NCBI GenBank assembly: GCA_964483375.1
Contig: CAZABJ010000059.1
Coordinates: 1-15,822, forward strand
Length of the DNA: 15,822 nt
Reading direction: 5' to 3'
From: JAUIEH01 sp964483375
Lineage (GTDB): Bacteria > Pseudomonadota > Alphaproteobacteria > Caulobacterales > Maricaulaceae
Position 1 is the first letter of the stretch. Every line of letters begins with the position of its first letter. The position numbers and the translations under genes were made by a program. Below are positions 1-7,519 of this stretch, piece by piece. The notes under the pieces are model-generated. The model was not told the DNA's origin. It ran no database searches and was given only the letters and a program-made list of their open reading frames with translations.

Positions 1-248
1 CCCCCGCCCGCGCGGGGGCCAGGTGAGTCAACCCGGAACCCGCGGGGTTTCGGCGGCGGCCGACGGGGGGGACGACCGCCGCCCGCACGGCGCCTTGGGA
101 GGCAAGCCGCCGGCTCCCGAAAGCGTCGTCGTCTTAGACCGGAGTCCGGTCATGCACTACCATTGAACCCGGACCAATCAATGCAGGCCGCTCATAGCGC
201 GGCGTAACCGGGGACGGTATCGGCGTCGTTCTGACAGAGCGAGCGCCG
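1..248. other. Left-edge stretch without a supported gene
   Basis: No coding region can be supported here. The first 120 bases are rich in C and G runs with several short self-complementary patches. One plus-strand frame stays open from the left edge to a TAA at 205-207, but its translation is Pro/Arg/Gly-rich low-complexity sequence with no family I recognise. The stretch lies beyond the 3' end of the minus-strand hydrolase and holds the two inverted repeats listed separately at 137-151 and 227-256. Confidence 0.5.
137..151. repeat. Perfect 7-bp dyad (possible operator or hairpin)
   Basis: GACCGGA and TCCGGTC flank a single central G, giving a compact dyad of the kind bound by dimeric regulators. 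It could equally form a tiny hairpin. No gene start is visible just downstream on either strand inside the window, so a regulatory role is only a guess. Confidence 0.3.
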
Positions 249-256
249 TCAGAACG
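227..256 (-). terminator. 9-bp stem-loop overlapping the hydrolase stop codon
   Basis: CGTTCTGAC at 227-235 and GTCAGAACG at 248-256 are perfect inverted repeats around a 12-base loop. The right arm contains the stop codon of the minus-strand hydrolase, so the hairpin would form exactly at the end of that mRNA. There is no T tract after it in the minus direction, so it is not a textbook intrinsic terminator. It could be a Rho-type end or an mRNA-stabilising hairpin. Confidence 0.4.
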
Positions 257-2537
257 GAAGCAAATCGAATAGAGCCGCCAAGACCGCCAAGCTTACGCCT
301 GCGCCTCCAATCATGAGAAAGCCGAGCATCGTTCCAGTGCGCAGCGGCGTGCTCGCGCGGATAAGGACTGTACGCAGGATCAGCAACGCCGCGACTACGC
401 CGCCAAGCAGAATGACCCAGGCCCCAGTGCTCGCAGGCTCCGCCAAGCCTACGATGAGGCTCGTTTCGGACATCTCAAATGTCCGCGCGGCCGCTGCGCC
501 GATCAGCGCCAGGCCGCCCGCGGTCGTCGCTGCGGCCACAAAGGCGAGGGCGCGGGTCAGACCGTCGCCGGTCGCGAGATCCCGCGCACGGCGACCGCTG
601 GTGATGCGCGCGAGGAATCCCGCTGGGATCAAGACGAGGGAGCCGAGCAGGGTGACGACCGAGAACAGCGCGATGGCGCCGGGCGCATAAAGCTGATCCG
701 CTTCGTCGCCGAGAACGCGGGCGGCGATTTGAAGATGACCCGTCGTGATCAAGAAGTTTTCGAAGGTCGGCGCGTCGACGCCGTCTTCAAAACACGTCAT
801 ATCGAGCGCCGCGAGATCTTGTTGGGGGTCGTCAAAGAAAGCGGTCAGCACGTCGCCAGAGCACGCGCTCATCGAACGTGTCGGGCCGTGCCCAGCAAAC
901 GGCACTTCGACGTAGCGGCTGTTCGTGAAGCCGGGTGCGATGCGTTCCGCCAGGGGCGGCGGCGTAATTGGGTCCCACGCGCCGTTGATGATCAGCGTTG
1001 GCAAATCTGTTTCGACCAATTGGTAGTCGGTGCGATCCGCGCGCATCGGCGCGCCTGCCGCTTCGCAGGCCCGCGCCATCGCTTCATAGCCTTCAACCGT
1101 CGCGAAGGAGGACAAGAATCGATTGTGTTCAGCGAGATCCTCCTCGGCCACGGCGGCGGCCATCGCCGTATAACCGTCGTTGCAGCGCACCGCCGCGCTC
1201 ATGCCGGCCGACGTCCTTCCGCCGAAGCCGTTCATGGCGGTCGTGATGGCCAACAAGTCGGAGCGGTCCTGTTCAAACAAGCGAAGCGCGCCGTCCATGA
1301 CCGCGGGCATCGCGGGATGCTCGTCTTGCTCGTACATCATGGAGAAGACCAGGTAGGCGGGCAGGACTGGGGGCAGATAGGTCTCGCCCGCCGGCAGCCG
1401 CTCAAGATCCAGGGCCTCGACCCGCATGAACGGCATTTGTGCGGCGGCCAGCAGGCGTTCCTCTAAACCATCGCAGTGACGGCCGCCGGTTTCGCCGCAG
1501 CGATCGAACAGCAGGCCCATGTCGCGTTCTATCCAGCGGCCGAGCCTCATCAGATCGACAAGATCATTCGGCACGATGGCGTCGAGCACGAGGGCTCTGA
1601 TCCCGGCCTCGTCTACATTGACCAACATTTGGCCAAGGTGGCTGCCATACGAAATGCCCCAGACATTCCAGCTATCATAGCTGAGCGCTCGACGCAGGGC
1701 CCGCACGTCATGGGCGTTCTCAACCGTGTTGTAGGCGCTTACGTCCACACCGCGCGCGGCAGCCGAGGAGAGACAAGCAGTCAATCGCTCGGCTTGCTCC
1801 AACTGTCCTTCCAGGGCGTTCGTGGCGCGAACCAATTCCGGCCGCAGCTGGCTGAAAAACGGACAAAAATCGCCGCTTTCATCGATACCGCGCTGCTGGA
1901 GAATATAAAGATCGCGGGTTTGGATGAGGTCGTGCTCGAGGAAGCGTTCGACATAGGGCCGCAACCCGACCCCGGGACCGCCGGTGAGATAAATCACCGG
2001 ATCATCGCGATAAACGAGTTCTTCTTCGTCGTCGGTCGCACCAGAGCCTTCGCTATCGACTTCTTCTTCTAGCGTGACGGTCGCGGCCAGCCGCGCGTAG
2101 AGAAGCCGAATGGTCCGGCTTTCAGGATCACTGCGGTTTTCCGGCACCTCGATGAAGCCGCACGAGATAGCGCCGTCTTCGTAATCAATCTCGCCCTTGA
2201 AGGGACAAACCGTATTGATTGGCTCACTGACGGTATCATTGAAAAACGTCGCCGTCGCTTCCAGCATCGACTCCAGAGCGTCGGTGGGCATTGCCGCGGA
2301 CGGTTCGACAGGAGCGTCAACGAAGACGCCATCCGACGCTTCATCTGATGCGTCCGTGGCGACGCCTGCGGCCGTTTCGGTTGAAGCCGCTTCAACGATC
2401 GGCGTCGCTGCGGGCGTTTCTTCAGGCTCCGCGTTTTGGGCCCATGCCGCCAATGAGACTGTCAGAGATAGGGCGACGCCCAGCAAAAAGAGTTTCGAAA
2501 ACAACGACAAACCGTCCCCCCGGTTTTTACCCAGCAA
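249..2537 (-). CDS. Exported alpha/beta hydrolase (TAP-like) with C-terminal membrane domain
   Basis: This is a 762-residue serine hydrolase of the alpha/beta fold, of the prolyl-aminopeptidase/TAP-like group, which usually cleaves N-terminal residues from peptides; the substrate here is unknown. A signal peptide covers about residues 10-34, followed by an Ala/Glu/Thr/Pro-rich linker to about 100. The oxyanion motif TGGPG is at 185-189, the nucleophile elbow GISYG has Ser296, and the acid and base are probably Asp522 (GAWDP) and His550 (FAGHG). Cysteines near 111, 126, 225 and 255 suit a periplasmic, disulfide-bonded enzyme. Beyond the normal hydrolase end near 610, about four hydrophobic helices follow (about 618-641, 663-685, 705-727, 738-760), an unusual extension. 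The start is uncertain: the frame has no ATG or GTG near the signal peptide and is closed by a TGA just upstream. TTG at 2537, 2510 or 2504 are candidates, and 2510 has a G-rich run before it. The gene stands alone, divergent from the lipase. Confidence 0.85.
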   Translation of the reverse strand: MLGKNRGDGLSLFSKLFLLGVALSLTVSLAAWAQNAEPEETPAATPIVEAASTETAAGVATDASDEASDGVFVDAPVEPSAAMPTDALESMLEATATFFNDTVSEPINTVCPFKGEIDYEDGAISCGFIEVPENRSDPESRTIRLLYARLAATVTLEEEVDSEGSGATDDEEELVYRDDPVIYLTGGPGVGLRPYVERFLEHDLIQTRDLYILQQRGIDESGDFCPFFSQLRPELVRATNALEGQLEQAERLTACLSSAAARGVDVSAYNTVENAHDVRALRRALSYDSWNVWGISYGSHLGQMLVNVDEAGIRALVLDAIVPNDLVDLMRLGRWIERDMGLLFDRCGETGGRHCDGLEERLLAAAQMPFMRVEALDLERLPAGETYLPPVLPAYLVFSMMYEQDEHPAMPAVMDGALRLFEQDRSDLLAITTAMNGFGGRTSAGMSAAVRCNDGYTAMAAAVAEEDLAEHNRFLSSFATVEGYEAMARACEAAGAPMRADRTDYQLVETDLPTLIINGAWDPITPPPLAERIAPGFTNSRYVEVPFAGHGPTRSMSACSGDVLTAFFDDPQQDLAALDMTCFEDGVDAPTFENFLITTGHLQIAARVLGDEADQLYAPGAIALFSVVTLLGSLVLIPAGFLARITSGRRARDLATGDGLTRALAFVAAATTAGGLALIGAAAARTFEMSETSLIVGLAEPASTGAWVILLGGVVAALLILRTVLIRASTPLRTGTMLGFLMIGGAGVSLAVLAALFDLLPF

Positions 2538-2623
2538 AGACTGTGTCTTTCACTCTCTGGCAAAGCAAGAGCCTGCGGCAGGCGCCCTCGCCGCGCCGAA
2601 ACGGTTTTGGCTTCAGAGCGAAC

Positions 2624-2771
2624 TGAACCGCCCCATTGAATTGGTTCATGTTGAGGTCGGGGATCAAAGAGAGACGGGATAGCCATGAAGCGTCACAAAA
2701 CCGAGGAGATTGTCGCGAACTTTCGCAAGGTTGAGGTGATGCAAGGCCAAGACAAGTCGATCGCCACTTGA
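2624..2771 (+). mobile_element. Truncated 5' end of an IS3-family element
   Basis: The stretch starts with TGAACCGCCCC at 2624, which resembles the terminal repeat of many IS3-family elements as I remember them. At 2685 an ATG opens a frame that begins MKRHKTEEIV and continues with a Lys-Val-Glu-Val and Gln-Gly-Gln-Asp-Lys-Ser pattern, matching the N-terminal end of OrfA (the helix-turn-helix subunit) of these elements. After 28 codons it hits TGA, and the rest of orfA, all of orfB and the right end are missing. It is therefore a remnant, unable to move by itself. It sits about 85 bases upstream of the hydrolase start and may have displaced or rebuilt that promoter. Confidence 0.55.
2685..2771 (+). 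pseudogene. IS3-type OrfA transposase fragment (28 codons)
   Basis: The 28-codon frame matches the start of OrfA proteins that carry the line Met-Lys-Arg-(His/Phe)-x-x-Glu-Glu-Ile-Val, followed by a short helix and a Gly-Gln-x-x-Ser/Val turn. It stops just where the recognition helix of the helix-turn-helix should begin. The downstream bases do not continue the family sequence in any frame I could follow, so this looks like a deletion or break rather than a single frameshift. It should encode nothing functional. Confidence 0.5.
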
Positions 2772-2830
2772 AACAGGAATCGCCGCTCAGCGGCCGAAAT
2801 CCGCCGAAAACTAGCGTCCGCGACACCGCA

Positions 2831-2869
2831 CCCGAACGGCTGGAACAGAGCCGATAGCCGCCGTTCGGG
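2831..2869. repeat. 10-bp perfect inverted repeat
   Basis: CCCGAACGGC at 2831-2840 and GCCGTTCGGG at 2860-2869 are exact reverse complements separated by 19 bases. The stem would be very stable in RNA or single-stranded DNA. There is no adjoining T tract. It lies between the IS remnant and the lipase, so it could be a piece of a mobile repeat or a terminator-like structure. Confidence 0.45.
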
Positions 2870-2947
2870 GTCAAGCCGCTTGAGGCAGGCTTTCCGTCGG
2901 TTCACCGCCACAGGCGGCTTATGCGGGATGGGACGCCGGAGGTGTCC

Positions 2948-2970
2948 GCCGTCTGAAATTTTCTGACGGC
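2948..2970. repeat. Near-palindromic hairpin GCCGTC/GACGGC
   Basis: GCCGTC at 2948-2953 pairs with GACGGC at 2965-2970; inside, after one T:T mismatch, GAAA pairs with TTTC around a three-base loop. The result is a compact stem with an AT-rich tip, about 170 bases before the lipase start. It could act as a regulator site, a leader structure, or a transcription stop facing either way. Confidence 0.4.
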
Positions 2971-3142
2971 TCAGCGTGATCTTGCCTTGCCTCGGCGCGG
3001 CGGTCGCGAGAGCGTCATCGCGCCTCTTGACCTCTCTGAGGGCGCGCGGGCCAAGGTCACACAGCGAAAGCAAGCACAGACGCGGCTTCGCCGTGTTCCC
3101 TCCGCCGCCCCGACATGTGACGACGAAACGGACAAGGTTGCG

Positions 3143-4174
3143 ATGAAGTTGGTTCTCCCGGTCGCGTTCACTGCGCTGATCATCCTGTCTGCGGCGCGCT
3201 CAGTCGGCGCGGATGATGGGGCTGCGCCGGAGGCGTTTTCTTGCGCCGACGAATTCTCTCTCAATCAAACGCTCGACCTTGATCGTGCGACGCGGCGCGT
3301 TCGCGAAGTCGAGCCCCGGTCGGACGGGGAAAGGGCGCCGGAGCTCTATGAACAGGCGCGCCATGCGGGGCTCGCCTATGCGCTTTACGATCTATTCGAC
3401 GCTGGAGAGGATCCCCTGGCGGCGTTCGACGCCACGGACCTGCGCCCCGTCGCTCTGATTTACGGCCGGCCGGGACGAGAGACCGAACGCCGGCGTCATG
3501 AGGAGAGAACGCGCACGCTTTATGGCTTTGTGGCGGATCACCCCGAGGGAAACACCCGATATGTCGTGTTTCGCGGCACCCAGACGCCCGCGGAATGGGT
3601 GCGGAACGTTCAATTCGATCAGCGTCGGTTCCCCAGCGACGCGCGGCGCTGGGGCGTTCGTGAGCGCGTGCATCGCGGGTTTCTCGAAATTTTTGACAGT
3701 CTGCAATTGGAGAGCGTCGCAGCGGAGGGCGGTTTCTCCGGCGGTCTCTCCGAAATCGCAACCGATGGCGAAACTGCGTTTGTCGGCCATAGCTTAGGAG
3801 CCGCGCTGGCGACGCTGGCCGCCGTCGACCTCGCCCAGCGCGATCGGAGCACGGCTGGCCGCGTCAGTCTCGTCACGCTGGCCTCGCCGCGGGTCGGCAA
3901 TGCGGCGTTCGCCGAACTCGCGGAAAGCCTGATTCGGATCGACCGTGTCTGCAATCTGGTCGATGCAGTGCCCGCAGTCCCGCTCAGCACCCGACGCTTG
4001 GACTATGTCCATGTCGGAGCGCTCCACGCCGTCTCGTCATTCGATTGGCCTTGGCTGGCGAACGACTTGGAAAACGCTGGCGAACAGATTGGGTGCTGGC
4101 ATGGCCACAACGCCTACAACGCCATGCTGTCTGCGGCCCACGCCGAACTTGAACCCGCAGCCTGTTTCCGCTGA
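3143..4174 (+). CDS. Exported class 3 lipase
   Basis: This 343-residue protein belongs to the lipase class 3 (Rhizomucor-type) alpha/beta hydrolases, which hydrolyse acylglycerols or related esters. A signal peptide covers about residues 1-23, so it probably acts in the periplasm or outside. The oxyanion strand VVFRGT is at 141-146 and the nucleophile elbow GHSLG has Ser217. Asp274 in LVDAVP fits the acid, and His322 in the C-terminal HGHNAY fits the catalytic base. An ATG at 3143 is chosen because it begins a clean signal peptide and has AAGG six bases upstream. The frame is open back to a TTG at 2987, but that would put a charged 52-residue stretch before the signal peptide. It appears to be a single-gene unit, followed after 190 bases by the AraC regulator. 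Confidence 0.85.
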   Translation: MKLVLPVAFTALIILSAARSVGADDGAAPEAFSCADEFSLNQTLDLDRATRRVREVEPRSDGERAPELYEQARHAGLAYALYDLFDAGEDPLAAFDATDLRPVALIYGRPGRETERRRHEERTRTLYGFVADHPEGNTRYVVFRGTQTPAEWVRNVQFDQRRFPSDARRWGVRERVHRGFLEIFDSLQLESVAAEGGFSGGLSEIATDGETAFVGHSLGAALATLAAVDLAQRDRSTAGRVSLVTLASPRVGNAAFAELAESLIRIDRVCNLVDAVPAVPLSTRRLDYVHVGALHAVSSFDWPWLANDLENAGEQIGCWHGHNAYNAMLSAAHAELEPAACFR

Positions 4175-4364
4175 GCGGCCGCCGCCCTGCGGAAGGCGAA
4201 GCGCATGCGCGCGGATGAGGCGGCGGCGTCTATTTCGCAATTGCATGATCAGCCGCGGTTAGGGTACCGGTCGATAGGTCCAGGAGATTTCGCAAGCCCC
4301 CGACGCGGGCCTCTGTGTGACGCGCCGGAATTGGCCCATAAGATTGCGTGTGTGCGCTGCCGAA

Positions 4365-5453
4365 ATGGGAAAAATGAAGGATTCGACCCAAATCACGCCG
4401 GAATACGCGACTGGCGCGCCGACCTGTCCGATGAATTACCCTGGGTTTGTCTTCCGCACGCTGCTGAAAGACGGTTATGAGGCCGAGGCTCTCCTGTCGG
4501 GGACGGGCTTAACTGAAGAGCTGTTGGTCGACCCGAACACCCGGATTGAATTCGCGACTCTCCGTCGGTTCCTTTTAAATGCGGTTGAGCAGTCGGGGGA
4601 TCCGCACCTTGGCCTGCGGCTGGCGCAGCGGTTTGACGCGCGTGTCATCGGGCTTCCGGCTTACGCCGCGATGAGCGCCGCACGCTTTTCTGACGCGGTT
4701 GAGATTTTGAACCGCTTCTTTTTCCTGACATTCAGCGCGATCGAATTCACCTTCCCCGACCTTGAAGCTCAGCGGAAATCCGGGGAAGCCGCGATCCGCC
4801 TTCGCCCGATGCTTCCGCTTGAAGAGGCGGCTTACTTCGTGTCGAGCAGCGCCTTAGTCGTCTGTGACGGCTTATTGAAGGCCGTGCTTGGAACCGGCCG
4901 GATCGTGTCGCGCGCAGAGACGACGGTCAGCGAACCGGAAGGCTGGGCGGATGTCGCTCCGTGCGTGGACTTTCCCATTCGCTTCGCGGCTGACGGCAAT
5001 CGATTGTTTTTCCCCGAAGCGCTTCTGAGCCGGCCTCTGCCGGGGGCGGACCCGATCCATCACCCCCGGCTCGTTTCGGCGTGCGAGGCGTTCGCGGCGG
5101 AAACGGCGAAAGAGGCGACGCTTGTGTGTCAGGCGCTCGCCTATCTCGACAATCACCCAACTGTCGGCGTGTCTCTCGCCGAGCTCGCAGCCGCGTTGGG
5201 CCATTCTGAGCGCGGATTGCGCCGGCGGCTGGAGCAGTCAGGCACGTCTTTCCGAAAACTTGTCGATCAAACGCGGGAGCGGCGCGCCCGAGAGATGCTG
5301 GCGCACAGCACGCTGCCGATCCAAGCCATCGCCTACGATCTGGGGTTTGACACGCCGTCCAATTTCGCGCGCAGTTTCAAACGATGGACCGGCGTCACGC
5401 CCAAAGCGTTTCGCGAGGGCCGAAGGACGCCCAAAAAACGCGGGCAAATCTGA
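4365..5453 (+). CDS. AraC-family transcriptional regulator
   Basis: The protein (362 residues from this start) is an AraC-type regulator with an N-terminal effector domain of the arabinose-binding-like type seen in OruR/ArgR-like regulators (about residues 40-225) and a C-terminal double helix-turn-helix at about 270-352. The second helix-turn-helix carries the signature IAYDLGFDTPSNFARSFKRW followed by TGVTPKAFR. The effector cannot be read from sequence. The start is uncertain: GTG at 4317, ATG at 4365 and ATG at 4374 are all in frame and none has a strong Shine-Dalgarno. I prefer 4365 because the family similarity begins soon after it. The gene precedes the sulfatase on the same strand with a 260-base gap, large enough for its own regulated promoter, so it is the obvious candidate to control the sulfatase cluster (inference). 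Confidence 0.88.
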   Translation: MGKMKDSTQITPEYATGAPTCPMNYPGFVFRTLLKDGYEAEALLSGTGLTEELLVDPNTRIEFATLRRFLLNAVEQSGDPHLGLRLAQRFDARVIGLPAYAAMSAARFSDAVEILNRFFFLTFSAIEFTFPDLEAQRKSGEAAIRLRPMLPLEEAAYFVSSSALVVCDGLLKAVLGTGRIVSRAETTVSEPEGWADVAPCVDFPIRFAADGNRLFFPEALLSRPLPGADPIHHPRLVSACEAFAAETAKEATLVCQALAYLDNHPTVGVSLAELAAALGHSERGLRRRLEQSGTSFRKLVDQTRERRAREMLAHSTLPIQAIAYDLGFDTPSNFARSFKRWTGVTPKAFREGRRTPKKRGQI

Positions 5454-5489
5454 ATACTCCTTGGCCGGGCCGGAGCTTGCGGACGCAAC

Positions 5490-5507
5490 GTCGTCAGATA
5501 AGACGAC
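5490..5507 (+). terminator. Possible weak hairpin after the AraC gene
   Basis: GTCGTC and GACGAC form a perfect 6-bp stem around AGATAA, 37 bases after the regulator stop. There is no T run, so it is at best a weak or Rho-assisted end signal. The rest of the 260-base gap before the sulfatase shows no gene. Its promoter should lie there, but I cannot point to convincing -35 and -10 boxes. Confidence 0.25.
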
Positions 5508-5713
5508 AGCGGAAAGCCGTACGCTCACGGCTGAGGGGGTGCTTCAAATTTGGCTCGACCTGTGCGCCAACGACCAGGATTGAAAGACGGCGGCGTCGCC
5601 CAAGCGCATTTCGTCTTTTCACGATCGGGTCGGTTTGATCACACGAACGAATTGGAAGTCCCATCAGCTGAAGAGCGCACCTCAAAATCACCCAATGCTG
5701 GGGTTCATTACCA

Positions 5714-7492
5714 ATGAAACTCGTTACGCAGCTCGCAATTTCCGCATCGTTGTCGTGTCTAACGCTCACGACCCCGGCTCTCGCTCAAGATGAGCCCCCA
5801 AATATCCTATTAGTTCTTTTTGACGATGTCGGTTTTATGGGGTTCGGCGCCTTTGGCGCGGACGCCCGCACGCCGACGATCGACTCCCTGGCGCAGGACG
5901 GCGCGTTGCTGTCGCGCTATTACTCCTCGCCGTTCTGCGGACCGAGCCGGGCGATGCTCATGACGGGCATGGACAACCATCAGGTCGGGATGGGCACGCT
6001 CGCCGAAACGCTGACCGATGAAATGCGCGCCTTCCCGGGTTACTCCATGGTCTGGGATCCTGCTCAGGACACCATCGCGTCCCTGCTTTCCGATGCGGGC
6101 TATCAGACTTACGTCACGGGCAAGTGGGGGATCGGCGAGACCGGCGCGAACCTGCCTGACGCCTTCGGCTTTGACCGGTCTTTCGTGATGGACGCTACGG
6201 GCGGCGGCAATTACGACGCAACGCCATACCTTCCCGGTTATGACAACGTCGACTGGTTCGAAGACGGCGCGCCCGTCGAGCTGCCCGATGATTTCTATTC
6301 GTCACGGACGCTTGTCGATCAGATGATCGAGTACATCGACGCTGGCGATCCCGACAGACCGTTCTTCGCTTTCCTGTCTCTGCAAGCGGTGCACATCCCG
6401 GTTCAGGCGCCGGTCTCCTATATCGACAACTATAACGGCGTGTTCGACCTCGGTTGGGACGTGATGCGCGAAGAGCGTCTGGAGCGGGCGATCGAGCTTG
6501 GTCTGGTGCCGGCCGCCACGCAGCTCGCCCCGGCGCCGGACAACCATCGCGCCTGGGACGACCTGACGCCAGAAGAGCAAGCCGTCTCGGCGCGCGAAAT
6601 GCAGGTCAACGCCGGCATGATGGAGGCGGCCGACCACCATATCGGACGGCTCTTGGCCCACTTGGACGCGATGGGGGAGCTCGACAACACCCTTGTCATC
6701 GTGACCTCCGACAATGGCGCGGAATCGGCGATGACGTCGTTTGACGGCCTGACCGGCGCGATCGTGGAAAGCATCAAATGGATCGAGGGCTTCGACACGT
6801 CGTTTGAAAATCTCGGCCAGCCCCGCAGTCTGACCGCCGTCGGCCCGGAATGGGCGTCGGTCTTGGCCGCGCCGTTCAATCTCTACAAGTTCTACTCAGG
6901 CGAAGGCGGCGTTCGGGTGCCGCTGGTCATCTCCGGACCGGGGATCGCGCCGGAAGGGGTCCGGGACGCGCCGGTCCATGTGGCCGACCTCGTGCCGACC
7001 ATGCTCGACGCGGCGGGCGTTCGCTATGATCCCGACGCGTTCTACGGACGCAGCGCCTATCCGATGCTGACAGGCGCGTCCGACACAACTCGTAGCGAAG
7101 ACGAAGCCTTTGGCATCGAAGTCAGCGGCAACGCGGCGCTTTACCGGGGCAATTGGAAGATCACGCGGGTCTCCCTGCCTCTGGGCGACAACCAATGGCG
7201 TCTCTACGACTTGTCCGTCGACCCCGGCGAGACCACCGACCTGGCAGACCAATATCCCGAGCTGTTCGAAGACATGCTGGCGGAATATCGCTCGTACACC
7301 GAAGAAGTCGGCGTTGTCGAAGCGGGGCCGGAAAACTACGCCGCGCGGGTGCTGGCCAACAAACTGGCGAACAAGGTGCTCCACAAATACTGGGGGTATC
7401 TTGCGGGTCTGGGCCTGGTTCTCGTGGCGTTTGGCTATGGCGGGTATCGCGGCGTAAGGTTCGCGCTGCGTCGTCGGCCGGCTTCGGCCTAG
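5714..7492 (+). CDS. Type I sulfatase (FGly-dependent), membrane-tethered
   Basis: This 592-residue protein belongs to the arylsulfatase family, which cleaves sulfate esters. A signal peptide covers about residues 1-24 and mature sequence opens with the metal-binding strand containing Asp37-Asp38. The activation signature CGPSR is at 75-79, with Cys75 expected to be oxidised to formylglycine by FGE. Other active-site matches are Lys137, His227 (VHIPVQAP), Asp333-Asn334 (TSDNG) and Lys392 (five residues before EGG). The motif normally GKWH reads GKWGIG, so position 139 is Gly where family members have an active-site His. A hydrophobic helix at about 560-580 followed by Arg-rich residues looks like a C-terminal membrane anchor with its tail in the cytoplasm. 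The substrate is unknown. The Shine-Dalgarno is poor (TGGGG about 11 bases upstream), but the ATG begins a good signal peptide. It is first in line with the DJ-1 and FGE genes. Confidence 0.9.
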   Translation: MKLVTQLAISASLSCLTLTTPALAQDEPPNILLVLFDDVGFMGFGAFGADARTPTIDSLAQDGALLSRYYSSPFCGPSRAMLMTGMDNHQVGMGTLAETLTDEMRAFPGYSMVWDPAQDTIASLLSDAGYQTYVTGKWGIGETGANLPDAFGFDRSFVMDATGGGNYDATPYLPGYDNVDWFEDGAPVELPDDFYSSRTLVDQMIEYIDAGDPDRPFFAFLSLQAVHIPVQAPVSYIDNYNGVFDLGWDVMREERLERAIELGLVPAATQLAPAPDNHRAWDDLTPEEQAVSAREMQVNAGMMEAADHHIGRLLAHLDAMGELDNTLVIVTSDNGAESAMTSFDGLTGAIVESIKWIEGFDTSFENLGQPRSLTAVGPEWASVLAAPFNLYKFYSGEGGVRVPLVISGPGIAPEGVRDAPVHVADLVPTMLDAAGVRYDPDAFYGRSAYPMLTGASDTTRSEDEAFGIEVSGNAALYRGNWKITRVSLPLGDNQWRLYDLSVDPGETTDLADQYPELFEDMLAEYRSYTEEVGVVEAGPENYAARVLANKLANKVLHKYWGYLAGLGLVLVAFGYGGYRGVRFALRRRPASA

Positions 7493-7519
7493 GCGTCATA
7501 GCATAAGGGAGCCTCTCCG

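Larger units (their letters stand above)
2772..3142. other. Gene-poor stretch between IS remnant and lipase
   Basis: I see no gene in these 371 bases. Frames open on both strands are short, lack ribosome binding sites and translate to Arg/Ser/Pro-rich sequence typical of shadows. The stretch holds two inverted repeats (2831-2869 and 2948-2970) and must contain the lipase promoter and leader. It may also include worn-down flanks of the IS remnant. Confidence 0.5.

Noticed and set aside
137..190. tRNA-like patch on the minus strand (GGTTCAATGGTAGTGC followed by a short stem)
   Set aside because: It resembles the D arm of a glycine tRNA, but the anticodon loop lacks T33, there is no T arm and no acceptor pairing, so it is not a tRNA gene.
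1..207. Plus-strand frame open from the left edge to TAA at 205
   Set aside because: Low-complexity Pro/Arg/Gly translation with no recognisable motif; in such GC-rich DNA open frames arise by chance.
1476..2072. Long plus-strand open frame inside the hydrolase gene
   Set aside because: It is antisense to conserved hydrolase sequence including the catalytic Ser elbow and oxyanion motif, and has no family signature.
2197..2682. Plus-strand open frame across the hydrolase signal peptide and the IS remnant
   Set aside because: It is the antisense shadow of the Ala/Ser-rich linker, with no ribosome binding site and no recognised domain.
2987..3142. Extension of the lipase upstream to TTG 2987
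   Set aside because: It would place 52 charged residues before a well-formed signal peptide; the ATG at 3143 has a usable ribosome binding site.
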